Positions 1 through 9,166 of a DNA stretch of 64,000 nt are shown in pieces (positions within the stretch are counted from its first letter, which is position 1; each line of letters starts with the position of its first letter). The position numbers and the translations under genes are program-made. This DNA is from Botryotinia globosa (taxonomy: Eukaryota > Ascomycota > Leotiomycetes > Helotiales > Sclerotiniaceae): assembly GCA_014898425.1 (NCBI GenBank), contig RCSZ01000023.1:62001-126000 (forward strand), written 5' to 3'. Below the pieces are notes generated by a model that did not search any database, had not been told where the DNA came from, and saw only the letters and a list, made by a program, of their open reading frames with translations.

Positions 1-6
1 AGAGTC

Positions 7-456
7 ATGCCAAACTGCTGCATTGCATATAAAGGAAAATATGGCGGAAGAGGAACGACGGGGGAGTGTTGGAGAAAGAGAGGACGACGACGAAAATTTG
101 GTGGCCAATTTTGGAGAAGAGAAGAATATAGTAAAAATCGAACGATTGTTTCGAGATCTCGATGCTGCCAGATCAAAATGGAAAGCAAAGAGGGGAAGAT
201 CGAAGAATTTCGAGGCATTTGTGGCAGCGGATGTTGTGAAGGCTGGGGAAATGTTGGGATGATGAATCGGGGGAGGAAAAAGTCAGATGAGGAAGAGGAA
301 GGGGGTATTGAAGAGAGAGAAGACCCAGAGGAAGAGGAAGTGGATATGGTGGTAGATGATGCGACAATCGAGATTGAGGATGCCGTCCAAATTTCCAGCA
401 TTATAAGCAAGTTCCTTAGAACCCGAAGTATCTCGACAAGTCAGTCCAAACTTTGA
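7..456 (+). pseudogene. Acidic/basic low-complexity fragment, possible N-terminus of the Ulp1-like pseudogene
   Basis: Two overlapping frames look partly coding. Frame 2 (23-262) reads as a charged helical segment (…LFRDLDAARSKWKAKRG…) and ends at a TGA near 262. Frame 1 then continues with a very acidic run (DEEEEGG, then EEEEVDMVVDD) to 456. The switch near 250-265 looks like one frameshift in a formerly continuous acidic, coiled-coil-prone segment. No family is recognised. It lies 300 bp upstream of the protease-like pseudogene on the same strand, so a shared origin is plausible but not shown. The left end may continue outside the window. Confidence 0.3.
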
Positions 457-580
457 TAATTTCGAAGATTCTTAAATTGATCCTGATATCATATTAGAGA
501 GAGCTGGGAAATCAGAGAACATAGGGGAATGTAACATCTTTGAGGGCAGGAGGGAAACTCAATAATGGAAAATTGCTTTA

Positions 581-611
<31 letters not shown>
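581..611. repeat. (GAT)10 microsatellite
   Basis: Ten uninterrupted GAT triplets lie in the otherwise featureless 457-761 gap. In plus frame they would encode an Asp or Met run, in keeping with the acidic segment upstream, but stops surround them. The same trinucleotide forms the much larger array at 5117-5436. Confidence 0.9.
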
Positions 612-613
<2 letters not shown>

Positions 614-761
614 AAGAATAAGATGAATATTCTTTTAATACTGATAATTTTAAGAAAAACAGATAGAGTGGCGCAAAACAAATGGGGTAAATACTGTGAA
701 GTTCTCAGCGGAAAAAATTACTTTGACGTCAGCAGTATATACATTCACTGAGTATTAACCT

Positions 762-1848
762 TTGAGACCCTCGACCAGCACGCATGCGATAACTGGAAAT
801 ATCATTGAACTCTCCAACGATTTCGATACTGAAGACAACAACACCTCATGTCTATCATCACCAAATATATCCTCAACCTTGAAAATGATTCAATCAGCTG
901 AAAGATGGACCGATGAAGTTCTCTATACTGTCTTAAGCTCCTTCCATCATTATTCTGACATACGAATTCTTGATCCTCTATTATTCTCTCTCCCGTCATC
1001 GCACCCGCAACCAGGAATTCGTAAGTATGTGGAATACAAAACCATAATAGCACCTGTTCATCACAAGGGGGATGCATTGGACACTTGTTATTATGAGGCC
1101 GCGGGAGCATAGATTTGATTTTTGGGGCTCATTGGAAGATGGATAGAATGGAAGTTGGGCGGTTGTGAGAGGAGTTATTGAGGATTTTATGATCAGGGGG
1201 GTGGAACGGAGTGCGAAGAAGAAGATGGGAAAGGAGGGGAGGAGAGACAGTGAGCGGATTATGTGTACTAGAATGGAAGCAGACGGTAATACGGTGAATG
1301 ATGAGATGGACATGATGGAAAATTACCCTTGTCCTCGTACCGTCGATTCCGCAGTACTTGGCACAGAGGCGTTGGATCAAAATAAAGACAATTCGCAACA
1401 AATACGACTTCCTCATTCTGTTGATTCTCCTATCGGTCTACTAGTCTCTTGCTTACAGCAACGTGATGGTGTGTCTTGTGGGTCATTTGTTGCTTGGCTT
1501 GCTTATAATCATGTATCGAATGTCATTACAGCTCGAATACCTAGAGCGAAGACTTTCGAAACGAAGACGGAAAGAGGGTTGTTAAGTATGGAGGGGATTG
1601 ATTTGGAGATGGTTAGGAGAGAATTTGCGGCTTTAGTGGACAAGAAGTTTGGTGATGGAAGATGGAAGTGTCATGATAAAGGAAAGACAAAGATGGACGG
1701 TGAATATGGTATGCCAACCATAAATTATGTTGTTGAATTTGACTCCAATCAAGAATTGGAGATATCTGGGCCGGATAGTAAAGCAAAGATTGGAGGCACA
1801 AAGGCAGAATTGGATCATTTGATGGACCTTCTAATGAGAACAAAATAA
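762..1848 (+). pseudogene. Ulp1/SENP-like (C48) cysteine protease pseudogene
   Basis: Ulp1/SENP proteases cleave SUMO-type modifiers; many fungal copies are of unknown use and often lie near mobile DNA. Frame 3 carries a segment resembling the N-terminal part of the core (ERWTDEVLYTVLSS, then KTIIAPVHHKG). At the G5 tract near 1067-1071 the reading switches to frame 1, which immediately gives the catalytic-His motif HW (1075-1080) and an Asp-containing FDFWGS. A TAG at 1144-1146 interrupts frame 1, which then runs on to QQRDGVSCGS, the oxyanion Gln and nucleophile Cys (Cys codon 1477-1479). All four catalytic motifs appear in the right order. The copy is broken by a one-base frameshift and at least one stop, unless an unrecognised intron removes them. 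The 1848 end is the last frame-1 stop. Confidence 0.72.
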
Positions 1849-1898
1849 ATGGCATGGAGAATAGTCAATACGGGGTGTAGAGGGCAAGGGGTGGGATA

Positions 1899-3164
1899 AT
1901 GATGGACCAACATTCAGTGGTCCATGAGATTGGAGAGAAAATTCGGCCGATTCCTCCATTATCAACTACTGCCTCATCAACAAACGCACAAATATCAAAT
2001 CAGAGGAAATGTGTTGCATTAAACCCAGGAATATCAATAGGATTCGGGATCGAGCATAGCCTGGCAACAGTCAATAATATCAAAGTTTCAAGAAGATTCC
2101 AGGGTTTCGAATGCACTGTCTCGTTACCAAGATAAATCTATCAGACGAACAGGCTAACTTGGGTGTGATCACAACCTTTACTTCTGCCCCAAGATTGATT
2201 TCGGAGCCCAGCCTTGGATCAGAACAAATCGATCATCAAAGTTTATCTGCAAGTACACACACCGAATCTCACAACACTAATCAATCTAACACCACAACTA
2301 GCTTGATTCTAACTTCGACAGTGGCTCTCCAAACACTGTTGATACTGCTTCATCCTAGCCAAAGGATTAGCGAGATTTAAGTATGGAAAATCAAGATAGA
2401 TCAGAAAAGCAAGAGAATATAGAGACTATATTCAAAAGTGCTAGATTCACCAATACCACTCAGCTGTCTGCCATGTCGTCCATTCCTAGTCTCGATATAT
2501 CTTCATCCGTAATGAATACCCCAATAGTTCTTTCTCAATCTACTGGTATCACCAATCAAGCTTCCATATCCCAACCAACCAACCTTGTTACATTCACTTC
2601 CATTTCCACACCCAACCTTCTAGCCGCTTTTACATCTCTTGTAAGACAATATACAGAGTTCGTCAAACGAACACAAAGGACACGTTGCTGTAGTATCCCT
2701 CAAAGTCCAGGAAAGAAGTCACTAAAGAAAGAATTCGCGTAATAAAAGTGCAATTAGAGACATTGAGAGAAAGGCGAAGGGTTGTAGATAAAGAGAGAAA
2801 CGAAATGAGCGAGGAGGCTAGAGCGCTCGAAGAATGGATTGAAGAGATGCCTGGAGGCCTGGAGAGGATCAGGCAGAGTGTTGAGCTAGTAGAACTTGCA
2901 GTTAAAGGGGAACTAGGGAATTTGCAGTGAAAAAGATGGCGGGTAGATAAGGAAATTGAGGAAATTAAAAAGAAACTTGGGGGTGTGGCGGTGAAGGCGG
3001 GACTTTTGAGGCATGTCTTGAAAGAGGAGGGAGAGGATAAGGGAGATATAGAAGAACGGGAAAACAAGCAGAAGTGTGGGGAGGCAAAAAGAGAGACAAG
3101 TAGTAAGAGAGTTAAGCGAGATTTAATTTGGGGAGAGAAGTCTATGAGAATGCTGGAAAAATGA
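1899..3164 (+). pseudogene. Coiled-coil tail region of the Ulp1-like pseudogene
   Basis: Successive open stretches in frames 3 (1899-2135), 2 (2111-2380) and 1 (2383-2742) read as Ser/Thr/Asn-rich linker. Near 2700 coding character moves to frame 3, where a long charged helix follows (ETLRERRRVVDKERNEM…, …KEIEEIKKKLGG…) down to a TGA at 3162-3164. An in-frame TGA at 2928-2930 interrupts this helix. The pattern is one coiled-coil protein broken by several indels and one stop. A protease core followed by a Ser/Thr-rich linker and coiled coil is inferred from adjacency and the shared strand. No separate function is proposed. Confidence 0.5.
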
Positions 3165-4657
3165 AAGGGATGATACGGATGATTATATAGACAAATAGAA
3201 ATCCTTGAGGGTAAATATTGTACATGAATTGAGATGAATGAGACACGTATATGTACATAGTAAACATCGCACTGTGATTATGTGATCAAGATTAATGATC
3301 ACATTAAGTGTAGTGAAAATCCCAGATACATTTGCGCCATCATCGATCAAAATCTGAAGATGAGAACGAGATCTTGAATGGAAATAGTGATAAGGGACAA
3401 TGGACGTCGATGACGACATTGGAAGTATAGAACTATGACGAATACAATATGTTAATGTTGGAGACAGCAACTAGTAGTTACGTATTGTTTGGATAGGAAA
3501 CTGTATTCGAGGTAGAGAAGACGAGAAGAGGGACTACGGCACGACGGGTAAATCGAAAAAGGTAAAAGCCTAGCAAGGACGGTCAATGATATTGACAAGA
3601 TTCATAAGATTGACTAGGTTGGTAAAGCACGAGATTCGCCACATGGTCAGTCAGGAAACGTGCGTGGACAGTAAATACGCCGTAGCACCGATATACTCAT
3701 GGGAATTGGAGACTGTCAAAAGCACAAGTACGTGGTTCAAAGGATTCAAACATCTAAAACTCTTGAGCAAGCTATAGAGAATTTGGGGCCAGCCCTCATG
3801 AACGAATATGTAGTACAATGAGACTCAACTGGACCTCCATGGGCCACTGCCGTGGAGGCAGACTATAAAATAGAGCCTTTTCCCTTCCTCTTCCTTCTCC
3901 TACATTCAATGTCGATTTTGATGCTGTTACATTCTAGCCAATAACTAGCTTGTCAATTTCCCATAATATCTTCAAGGCAATTTACTGCCTCCAGGTTGGT
4001 CCCAAATCTGTTTGAAAGTAATTCATCACCATGCCCAGCGCCATATTCATTTCTTTTGTTCGTCTCCAGCTTAAGCCCAACCCCATTATCGCTTCCTCTC
4101 GTACGAACTCTCCTTCATGCTTGACCTTATACATTTTCATTTCTGCCAAAGTTTTCAATGGAGGATGGCAAATACAAACCCGAACCTAGACCTGACCAAT
4201 GAGCCAAAATCAGATTCGGGACATGCCCTTGTTTTTCATTGTACGATATATTTGATAAGTAGTGATCGCATTGCATACTCGGCATAGTATTAGCTATAGA
4301 TAGACTGAATCGATCCTGAATTTACTACTACTAAGAGGCAGTGGTATAAGAGTAACATTTTGTACTTTTAGTGACACAAGGATAATCTACCGAATCTATA
4401 TCCCAACTCTGAGCCTATATTCAGTCTTGATAAAAATGGCAATAACACTTTGACTGCTCCCATTCTATTTTCTTCGTCCCCATCAACAACACTCAATTCA
4501 ATCTATAATTCTCCCCGTTAATTCCCATTTCGGGCTCTGACTAGTCACTCGTCATAATTAACGCGAACGAGATAACTCAATGTAGACTACTCTGAACTGT
4601 CGTAGGCGTCCTTTATGATTGATATTCTGAGATAGAGAAATATTCGAACTACCAACA
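3165..4657. other. Intergenic, no supportable gene
   Basis: About 1.5 kb of normal composition with only short ORFs (for example 3586-3777 plus, 63 codons, no recognisable features). It holds one copy of the dispersed CCACTGCCGTGG-core repeat (3844-3859), followed at once by TATAAAA (3864-3870) and a pyrimidine-rich stretch. That resembles a promoter, but no convincing ORF follows. Confidence 0.5.
3844..3859 (+). repeat. Dispersed CCACTGCCGTGG-core repeat, copy 1 (partial)
   Basis: The core CCACTGCCGTGGAGGC matches copies at 49432-49466, 52996-53030 and 55412-55446. Here only the core is kept. A TATAAAA motif lies 4 bp downstream. Confidence 0.6.
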
Positions 4658-5119
4658 TCAGGCTCGGCCAGAACGAACAAACTCGTTCAACAAATGCTGA
4701 ATGGCTTCCGCTTCCGCTATCATGCTATTTCGATTGAAATAATAGATTCGTCTTAGATATGTGTAAACAGTAAAAGCGATACAGGCAATACAGGTGATGC
4801 AAGTTTTGACAAATGATGCAGCGGAAGAAGCGGCAGCAAAAACAATCGGAGCAGTAACTGAAGCAGCAATTGAGGCAGCAATCGAAGCGGCAGAAACAGT
4901 AGCAGAAACAATAGATGAGGAGGATGGTATCCGTGAGACAATGGCTGAAGAAGCGACGCCGACGATGCTGGAAACGGATGGATATGTATTGGAGGTGGCA
5001 TAGGCGGTGGCGGGTATGTTAGCTTGAGAAGAAGCGGGGGCTCTGAGACTATGAGGATATATTTCGAAGGGACTTTCCTGTGTGAAGTTTGGATTCCATC
5101 TGGGATGTGGTTTGGGCAT
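4658..5119 (-). CDS. Hypothetical small Ala/Ser/Ile-rich protein with one membrane segment
   Basis: 153 residues if translation starts at the ATG beside the GAT array (5119-5117). The open frame extends further upstream only through the array, which would add a run of more than 80 Ile and is unlikely to be translated. Residues 1-50 are Pro/Ser-rich. Residues 50-103 are a repetitive Ala/Ser/Val/Ile stretch. Residues 104-122 form a Cys-containing hydrophobic segment flanked by Lys and Arg-Arg, a candidate transmembrane helix. The C-terminus is a short charged helix. A TATATATA motif at 5610-5619 could serve the minus strand, leaving the microsatellite in a long 5' leader. No family is recognised. 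The complementary strand has a competing 69-codon acidic Ala-rich ORF (4794-5003), so strand choice is uncertain. Confidence 0.38.
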   Translation of the reverse strand: MPKPHPRWNPNFTQESPFEIYPHSLRAPASSQANIPATAYATSNTYPSVSSIVGVASSAIVSRIPSSSSIVSATVSAASIAASIAASVTAPIVFAAASSAASFVKTCITCIACIAFTVYTYLRRIYYFNRNSMIAEAEAIQHLLNEFVRSGRA

Positions 5120-5436
5120 GATGATGATGATGATAATGATGATGATGATGATGATGATGATAATGATGATGATAATAATGATGATGATGATGATAATAAT
5201 GATGATAATAATGATGATAATAATGATGATAATGATGATGATGATGATGATGATAATGATAATGATAATGATAATAATGATAATAATGATGATAATAATG
5301 ATGATAATGATGATAATGATGATAATGATAATAATGATAATAATGATAATAATGATAATGATAATAATGATAATGATGATGATGATGATGATGATGATGA
5401 TAATGATGATGATGATGATGATAATGATAATAACTA
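5117..5436. repeat. GAT/AAT compound trinucleotide microsatellite, about 320 bp
   Basis: About 105 consecutive triplets of GAT with interspersed AAT, never losing phase. It gives open frames as poly-Ile on the minus strand and as Asp/Asn or Met/Ile runs on the plus strand. These are consequences of the repeat. It lies directly 5' of the candidate minus-strand start codon at 5119. Confidence 0.95.
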
Positions 5437-5609
5437 AGCTGATTATGTGTAGTGCAGTGTATGATATGATTAGATAAATGTAGTTATATGCAGGCTCGGA
5501 ACCAGTATCTGAACTGAAAAAAGAGCTTTGAAATTTTGTTTGCGTCGATTTGTGAATGAATGAAGTAGATTGTGAGTTGATGAATGTAGAATGGGTGGAA
5601 ATTCGATGG

Positions 5610-5619
5610 GTATATATAC
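5610..5619 (-). promoter_or_regulatory. Candidate TATA box for the minus-strand small gene
   Basis: GTATATATAC, a near-symmetrical TATA motif about 490 bp upstream of the ATG at 5119. It mirrors the plus-strand TATA motif at 5834, suggesting a divergent promoter region. Inference only. Confidence 0.3.
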
Positions 5620-5720
5620 ATTGAAGAACGATCACCGCCAGAACTATCTATTCGTTAGAAAAATTACAAAATAATCAAAAAGGAAAATGATATATTGGAA
5701 AAATGATATAATGGAAAAAT

Positions 5721-5800
5721 GATAAAATGATAAAATGATAAAATGATAAAATGATAAAATGATAAAATGATAAAATGATAAAATGATAAAATGATAAAAT
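5721..5800. repeat. (GATAAAAT)10 tandem array
   Basis: Ten perfect 8-bp units, preceded by degenerate units back to about 5687. It lies between the divergent TATA motifs. Each unit contains GATA, the core recognised by fungal GATA factors. Confidence 0.95.
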
Positions 5801-5833
5801 GCAATAATCCGATTCAGATAGTTGTAAATCCTC

Positions 5834-5840
5834 TATATAA
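5834..5840 (+). promoter_or_regulatory. Candidate TATA box for the 6017 gene
   Basis: TATATAA in the context CTCTATATAAAC, about 177 bp upstream of the ATG at 6017. A pyrimidine-rich leader follows. Confidence 0.4.
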
Positions 5841-6016
5841 ACAACTAGGTTTTCCTTTTCTCTATCATTATTACTCTCAACAACCATCAGAACAACTAGT
5901 TCTTCTATTCAAAGTTTTTATTTTCTCAAATTCGTTCTTTGATTTCACTTCTACTTTGCAACCGATTCAACTCATTTTCCCGAAGATAATTACTCCTTTC
6001 TCCATCGAAAGACGAA

Positions 6017-6463
6017 ATGCTATTAATAGCTATACCGATTGTTCTGGCGACAGCGTCAATATCGAGCTATGTCGCAGATTACATACAAGAACATGATCGT
6101 GCTGTCAAAGAACTCGTCAGAGAACATGATCGTGCTATCAAAGAACTCGTCAGAGAACATGATCGTGTTGCTAAAGAACTCGTTAGAGAACATGATCGTG
6201 TTGTCGAGCATCTTGTTGAAGAACGTGATAACGTTATTGAAGAGCACGATAAGATTGTCAAGCAACTTGCTCAGGATAATAAAGAACGCAACCAGGATGT
6301 CAAGGCCGTTCTTGAAGAGCATGCGGAGAGACGGGACAAAATTAGCGAACGATGGCAAGCGGCACATCAGGCTTGGCTCCAGGAATTGCAAGGTCGATTG
6401 GAGGATCGGGCTCGTACAAGGGAACGTGCTAGGCTTTTGGAGCAGTCTTTAGTCGAAGAATGA
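6017..6463 (+). CDS. Hypothetical 148-aa protein: N-terminal membrane anchor plus 11-residue-repeat coiled coil
   Basis: Residues 2-17 are hydrophobic (LLIAIPIVLATASISS), a signal-anchor or short transmembrane segment. Residues 24-67 are four tandem 11-residue units of the type REHDRVAKELV, encoded by 33-bp DNA repeats at 6086-6217. Residues 68-148 continue as a highly charged helix (EEHDKIVKQL, then HAERRDKISE) to the stop. Eleven-residue periodicity is that of a hendecad coiled coil, so the product is predicted to be membrane-anchored and oligomeric. The ATG is the first in frame after a pyrimidine-rich leader, and a TATA motif lies 177 bp upstream. It is divergent from the small membrane protein at 4658-5119. 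No family is recognised. Homogeneity among the repeat codons suggests recent unit duplication. Confidence 0.6.
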   Translation: MLLIAIPIVLATASISSYVADYIQEHDRAVKELVREHDRAIKELVREHDRVAKELVREHDRVVEHLVEERDNVIEEHDKIVKQLAQDNKERNQDVKAVLEEHAERRDKISERWQAAHQAWLQELQGRLEDRARTRERARLLEQSLVEE

Positions 6464-6491
6464 ATGCGAAATGAAGAAATACTTCGAACGG

Positions 6492-6722
6492 AAGGGAGAG
6501 ATCAACGACCTCGGGGGGAGGCAAGGGCTTGGAGATGAACCATCTAGGCTGGATGTGATATTCATAGTGACGCTTTTCGGGCTAAGACAAGAAAGAAGAC
6601 TTGAAAAGGGATGGAGAAGTCAATGAGCTTGGGAGAATGCAAGGACTTGGAGAGATCGCCTCTGGACTGGGTACGATATTCAAAATGAAAGCTTTTCGAG
6701 TCAGAATCAGAAGAAAGAGTTT
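6492..6722 (+). repeat. Imperfect 114-bp tandem duplication after the 6017 gene
   Basis: Unit 1 (6492-6605) and unit 2 (6606-about 6722) share ordered blocks: GGAG(A)AG.TCAA, GCAAGG.CTTGGAGA, GATATTCA.A.TGA and GCTTTTCG. They have diverged substantially. Both are punctuated by stops and could be decayed 3' coding sequence or 3'-UTR. No gene is supported between 6464 and 6968. Confidence 0.65.
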
Positions 6723-6968
6723 CCTTATTTAGAACAAAGTATCATATTTTAAGTGTTGAGAATAAAAGTTTGAAGAGGATTTTGATTTTCAATTATACCA
6801 TTTCCAAGTATTCTTCGTATTATACTAGGTATGTATATCAACATATGATCAAAAGTTCTCCAAGAGTTGATTCGGTCTTATCACCGGAATGCAAACTTGG
6901 TCTATTTTTCAGGCAACAATTTTTGAATGTTCGAGCACAGCGGGGCCATTAAGAACACTCGAGACTCG

Positions 6969-7219
6969 CTCGCGACCGACAGAAAAAGCCGAACACCAAC
7001 CCCGCAAAATAAACGAATATTTGAAAATGATTCTTTTTCAAAATTTAATATTAATTCAATCTTATATTTTAATTTTTATTGAATTAATTTATAGAAATTA
7101 TAGATTAATAAATAAATATTTTTGAAGATTTGAAAGGATTATTTTGAGTGGTTGTTTATATATCAAGTTTTGATATAGATGAAGATTTTTGGTGTTCGGT
7201 TTTTTCTGTCGGTCGCGAG
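6969..7219. mobile_element. 251-bp MITE-like element with 31-bp terminal inverted repeats
   Basis: The left end starts CTCGCGACCGACAGAAAAA and the right end (7189-7219) is its inverted copy, 30 of 31 positions matching. The flanks repeat ACTCG at 6964-6968 and 7220-7224. If the terminal GAG is assigned to the flank, the duplication becomes 8 bp (GAGACTCG at 6961-6968 and 7217-7224). The interior is AT-rich and non-coding while the termini keep CpG-rich sequence. The 5- versus 8-bp ambiguity leaves the superfamily open (8 bp would suggest hAT). Confidence 0.85.
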
Positions 7220-7224
7220 ACTCG

Positions 7225-7459
7225 TTAAACCTTACAAGCGCCTGCCTTATCGATCTTCCCTACCTTCAACCCTACTCTCAACCCCACCTTCATTAATTTA
7301 TATATATCTCGTTATAGCGAAGATCTAGAAATAAATAGATAGTATTATTATAATATAATAATATAATATTTTTATTATTTATATCTTCTATTATTATAAT
7401 TTGCATTATTTAATAATATAAAATGCGAATGTGTGTTATATAAAGATTTTAGTATAAAC
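7225..7459. other. Transition into the AT-rich block
   Basis: GC content falls from ordinary to very low around 7290-7320. No gene or resolvable element is seen between the MITE and the solo LTR. Confidence 0.6.
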
Positions 7460-7589
7460 TGTTAGGATATATATATAGTAGTAAGCTGTCAGGACTTTAA
7501 TCCCTGATACTGTGCCTTTTGGCCAGATTGCGTGCGTGGCTTAGTGGTAAAGCTTACGACTTCTACTGGTTGTTTCCGTGCACGTGACA
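7460..7589 (+). mobile_element. Solo LTR (130 bp) of the TRIM-like family
   Basis: Begins TGTTAGGATA and ends CACGTGACA (TG..CA), flanked by the 5-bp duplication TAAAC (7455-7459 and 7590-7594), as expected for an LTR that lost its partner by recombination. The same 130-bp unit, inverted, occurs twice at 22765-22894 and 23169-23298. This is the least mutated copy and retains a tRNA-like segment at 7530-7587 (separate entry). Confidence 0.9.
7530..7587 (+). other. tRNA-like segment inside the LTR
   Basis: TGGCTTAGTGG (7537-7547) fits the pol III A-box. GCTT (7539-7542) and AAGC (7550-7553) pair around a 7-nt loop AGTGGTA, forming a standard D-arm. An anticodon-like arm follows: 7-nt loop CTTCTAC (7560-7566) with T33 and TCT in the anticodon position (Arg). 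Its stem pairs at only 3 of 5 positions. GCGTGC (7530-7535) can pair with GCACGT (7580-7585, one wobble) as a shortened acceptor-like stem. There is no T-arm; GGTTGTTTCC (7568-7577) is at best a degenerate B-box. Not called as a functional tRNA. Confidence 0.5.
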
Positions 7590-7594
7590 TAAAC

Positions 7595-9016
7595 CATCTA
7601 TTTATAATCTAAATATTCTAATTATAAAACAAAGATTAGTAGAATTATAATAATAATACCTTTTCTATTTAATGAATTCAAAGTTTTTTTTCTTTATTAT
7701 TATTTCTGATATGATATATTTGATTAAATATCTTATATAAATTTATATCTTTTATAATTTGAAATTTGATATACTACTTTTTACAAATCCATACCTTTTT
7801 TTTAATATATTATACATTTACATTTCAATCCCTTGAATATTAAAACTTTTCTTACTAATAAACTATTCATTTTAATTATTTCAATTTAAAAATCCTCCTT
7901 AATATTTATATTTTATTATCAAACAAATAATATATCCTAATAATTTCATATTCTTTTTTTATATATTTATAATCTTATTTCTTTTAATTCAAATATTTTC
8001 TTTTCTATATATTCAAATTTTCTTTATTAATACAATAATTATCTTTATTCTAATATATTATTTAATTAATTTCTTACAAATAGTTTTATATACTAATATC
8101 TCTCAAATATTAATTATTACCTTATTAAATCAAACATTGATATTTCTTATATATCAATTATAATTTTCTAAATATTAATATTTCTTTTAATTACTTTAAT
8201 TTGAATATACTATTTATATATTAATAACTTTTTGTTTTATAAACCTATTTTTTTCTTATTATAAATAATATTATACATTAAGAGTTTATTAAATATACTT
8301 TCTTTTTTTATTTTTTATTATAATATCCAATACTTTTTTTATATAATCACTTTCTTTTTTATAAATCATTATATCAAACCTTATAAATTTTCTTATTTTC
8401 CCAATTAATTATTATTTTTATATAATAATTAATTTATAATAAGAATAATATTTTATTAGATCCTATAAACAATTTTATAATTACTTTTATCTTTTATAAT
8501 ATTCTTTTAAATAATTAGATAGATATTTTTATTATAAGTAGCGAAAATATTGATTTATTATTAGAATTTATTGAAATTATTTGAGAAGATTTGTTATATA
8601 ATATTTAAATAGAAAAATATATATATAAATTATATCAAGATAAAATAAATAATATAAATAAGAATTATAAATAAAAAGATAAATCTATTAGAAAGGAATT
8701 CCAAAACATTAATATTAATAGAAATCAAAATTATATGGAATTGGGAAATAAAAGTGAAAAGAAATAAAGGCTTATAAGTATCTAATATTTTTGAGTTCTG
8801 TTTTGATACTAAAATAGAAATAAAAGTAACTTTAAAGTAAGCGATTAAATAAACAAATATTAATGAATTACAAGATAAATATAATTATTAAATAAAAATC
8901 TTGAATTTGATATATAATTAGAAGATTTTTATTCCTTTTTTTTATTTGGTTTTTATAACTCAAAGCAAATATAATTGGAAAAAATACTTGAAATAATTGA
9001 AATTGAATAGAATTAC
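7595..9016. other. AT-rich RIP-type sequence, no identifiable element
   Basis: About 1.4 kb of very AT-rich sequence with no ORF, repeat pair or recognisable motif. Probably older mutated transposon remnants. Confidence 0.6.
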
Positions 9017-9166
9017 TATCAAGGTGTAGGTAAAGACTTATATTGTACTATAAGGGTTCTAAGTGCTATGAAAGGTTGTAGTCCTATTATAGGGAATAGG
9101 GCACACTAAGGGCACGCTAAGGGTTTATATCTAAGGCATGAAGGTAATGTAATTGGCGTTATAATA
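9017..9166 (-). repeat. 3' LTR of gypsy A
   Basis: Aligns over its full 150 bp with 22359-22508. Differences are mostly transitions. This copy keeps more GC. The adjoining C8 run at 9170-9177 is the polypurine tract on the minus strand. Confidence 0.88.

Noticed and set aside
4794..5003. Plus-strand acidic Ala-rich ORF opposite the 4658-5119 gene
   Set aside because: Shorter than the minus-strand frame, which also has a candidate promoter; not excluded, and noted as a competing reading.
5120..5437. Long poly-Ile (minus) and Asp/Asn or Met/Ile (plus) open frames
   Set aside because: Produced by the stop-free GAT/AAT triplet array; no independent coding evidence.
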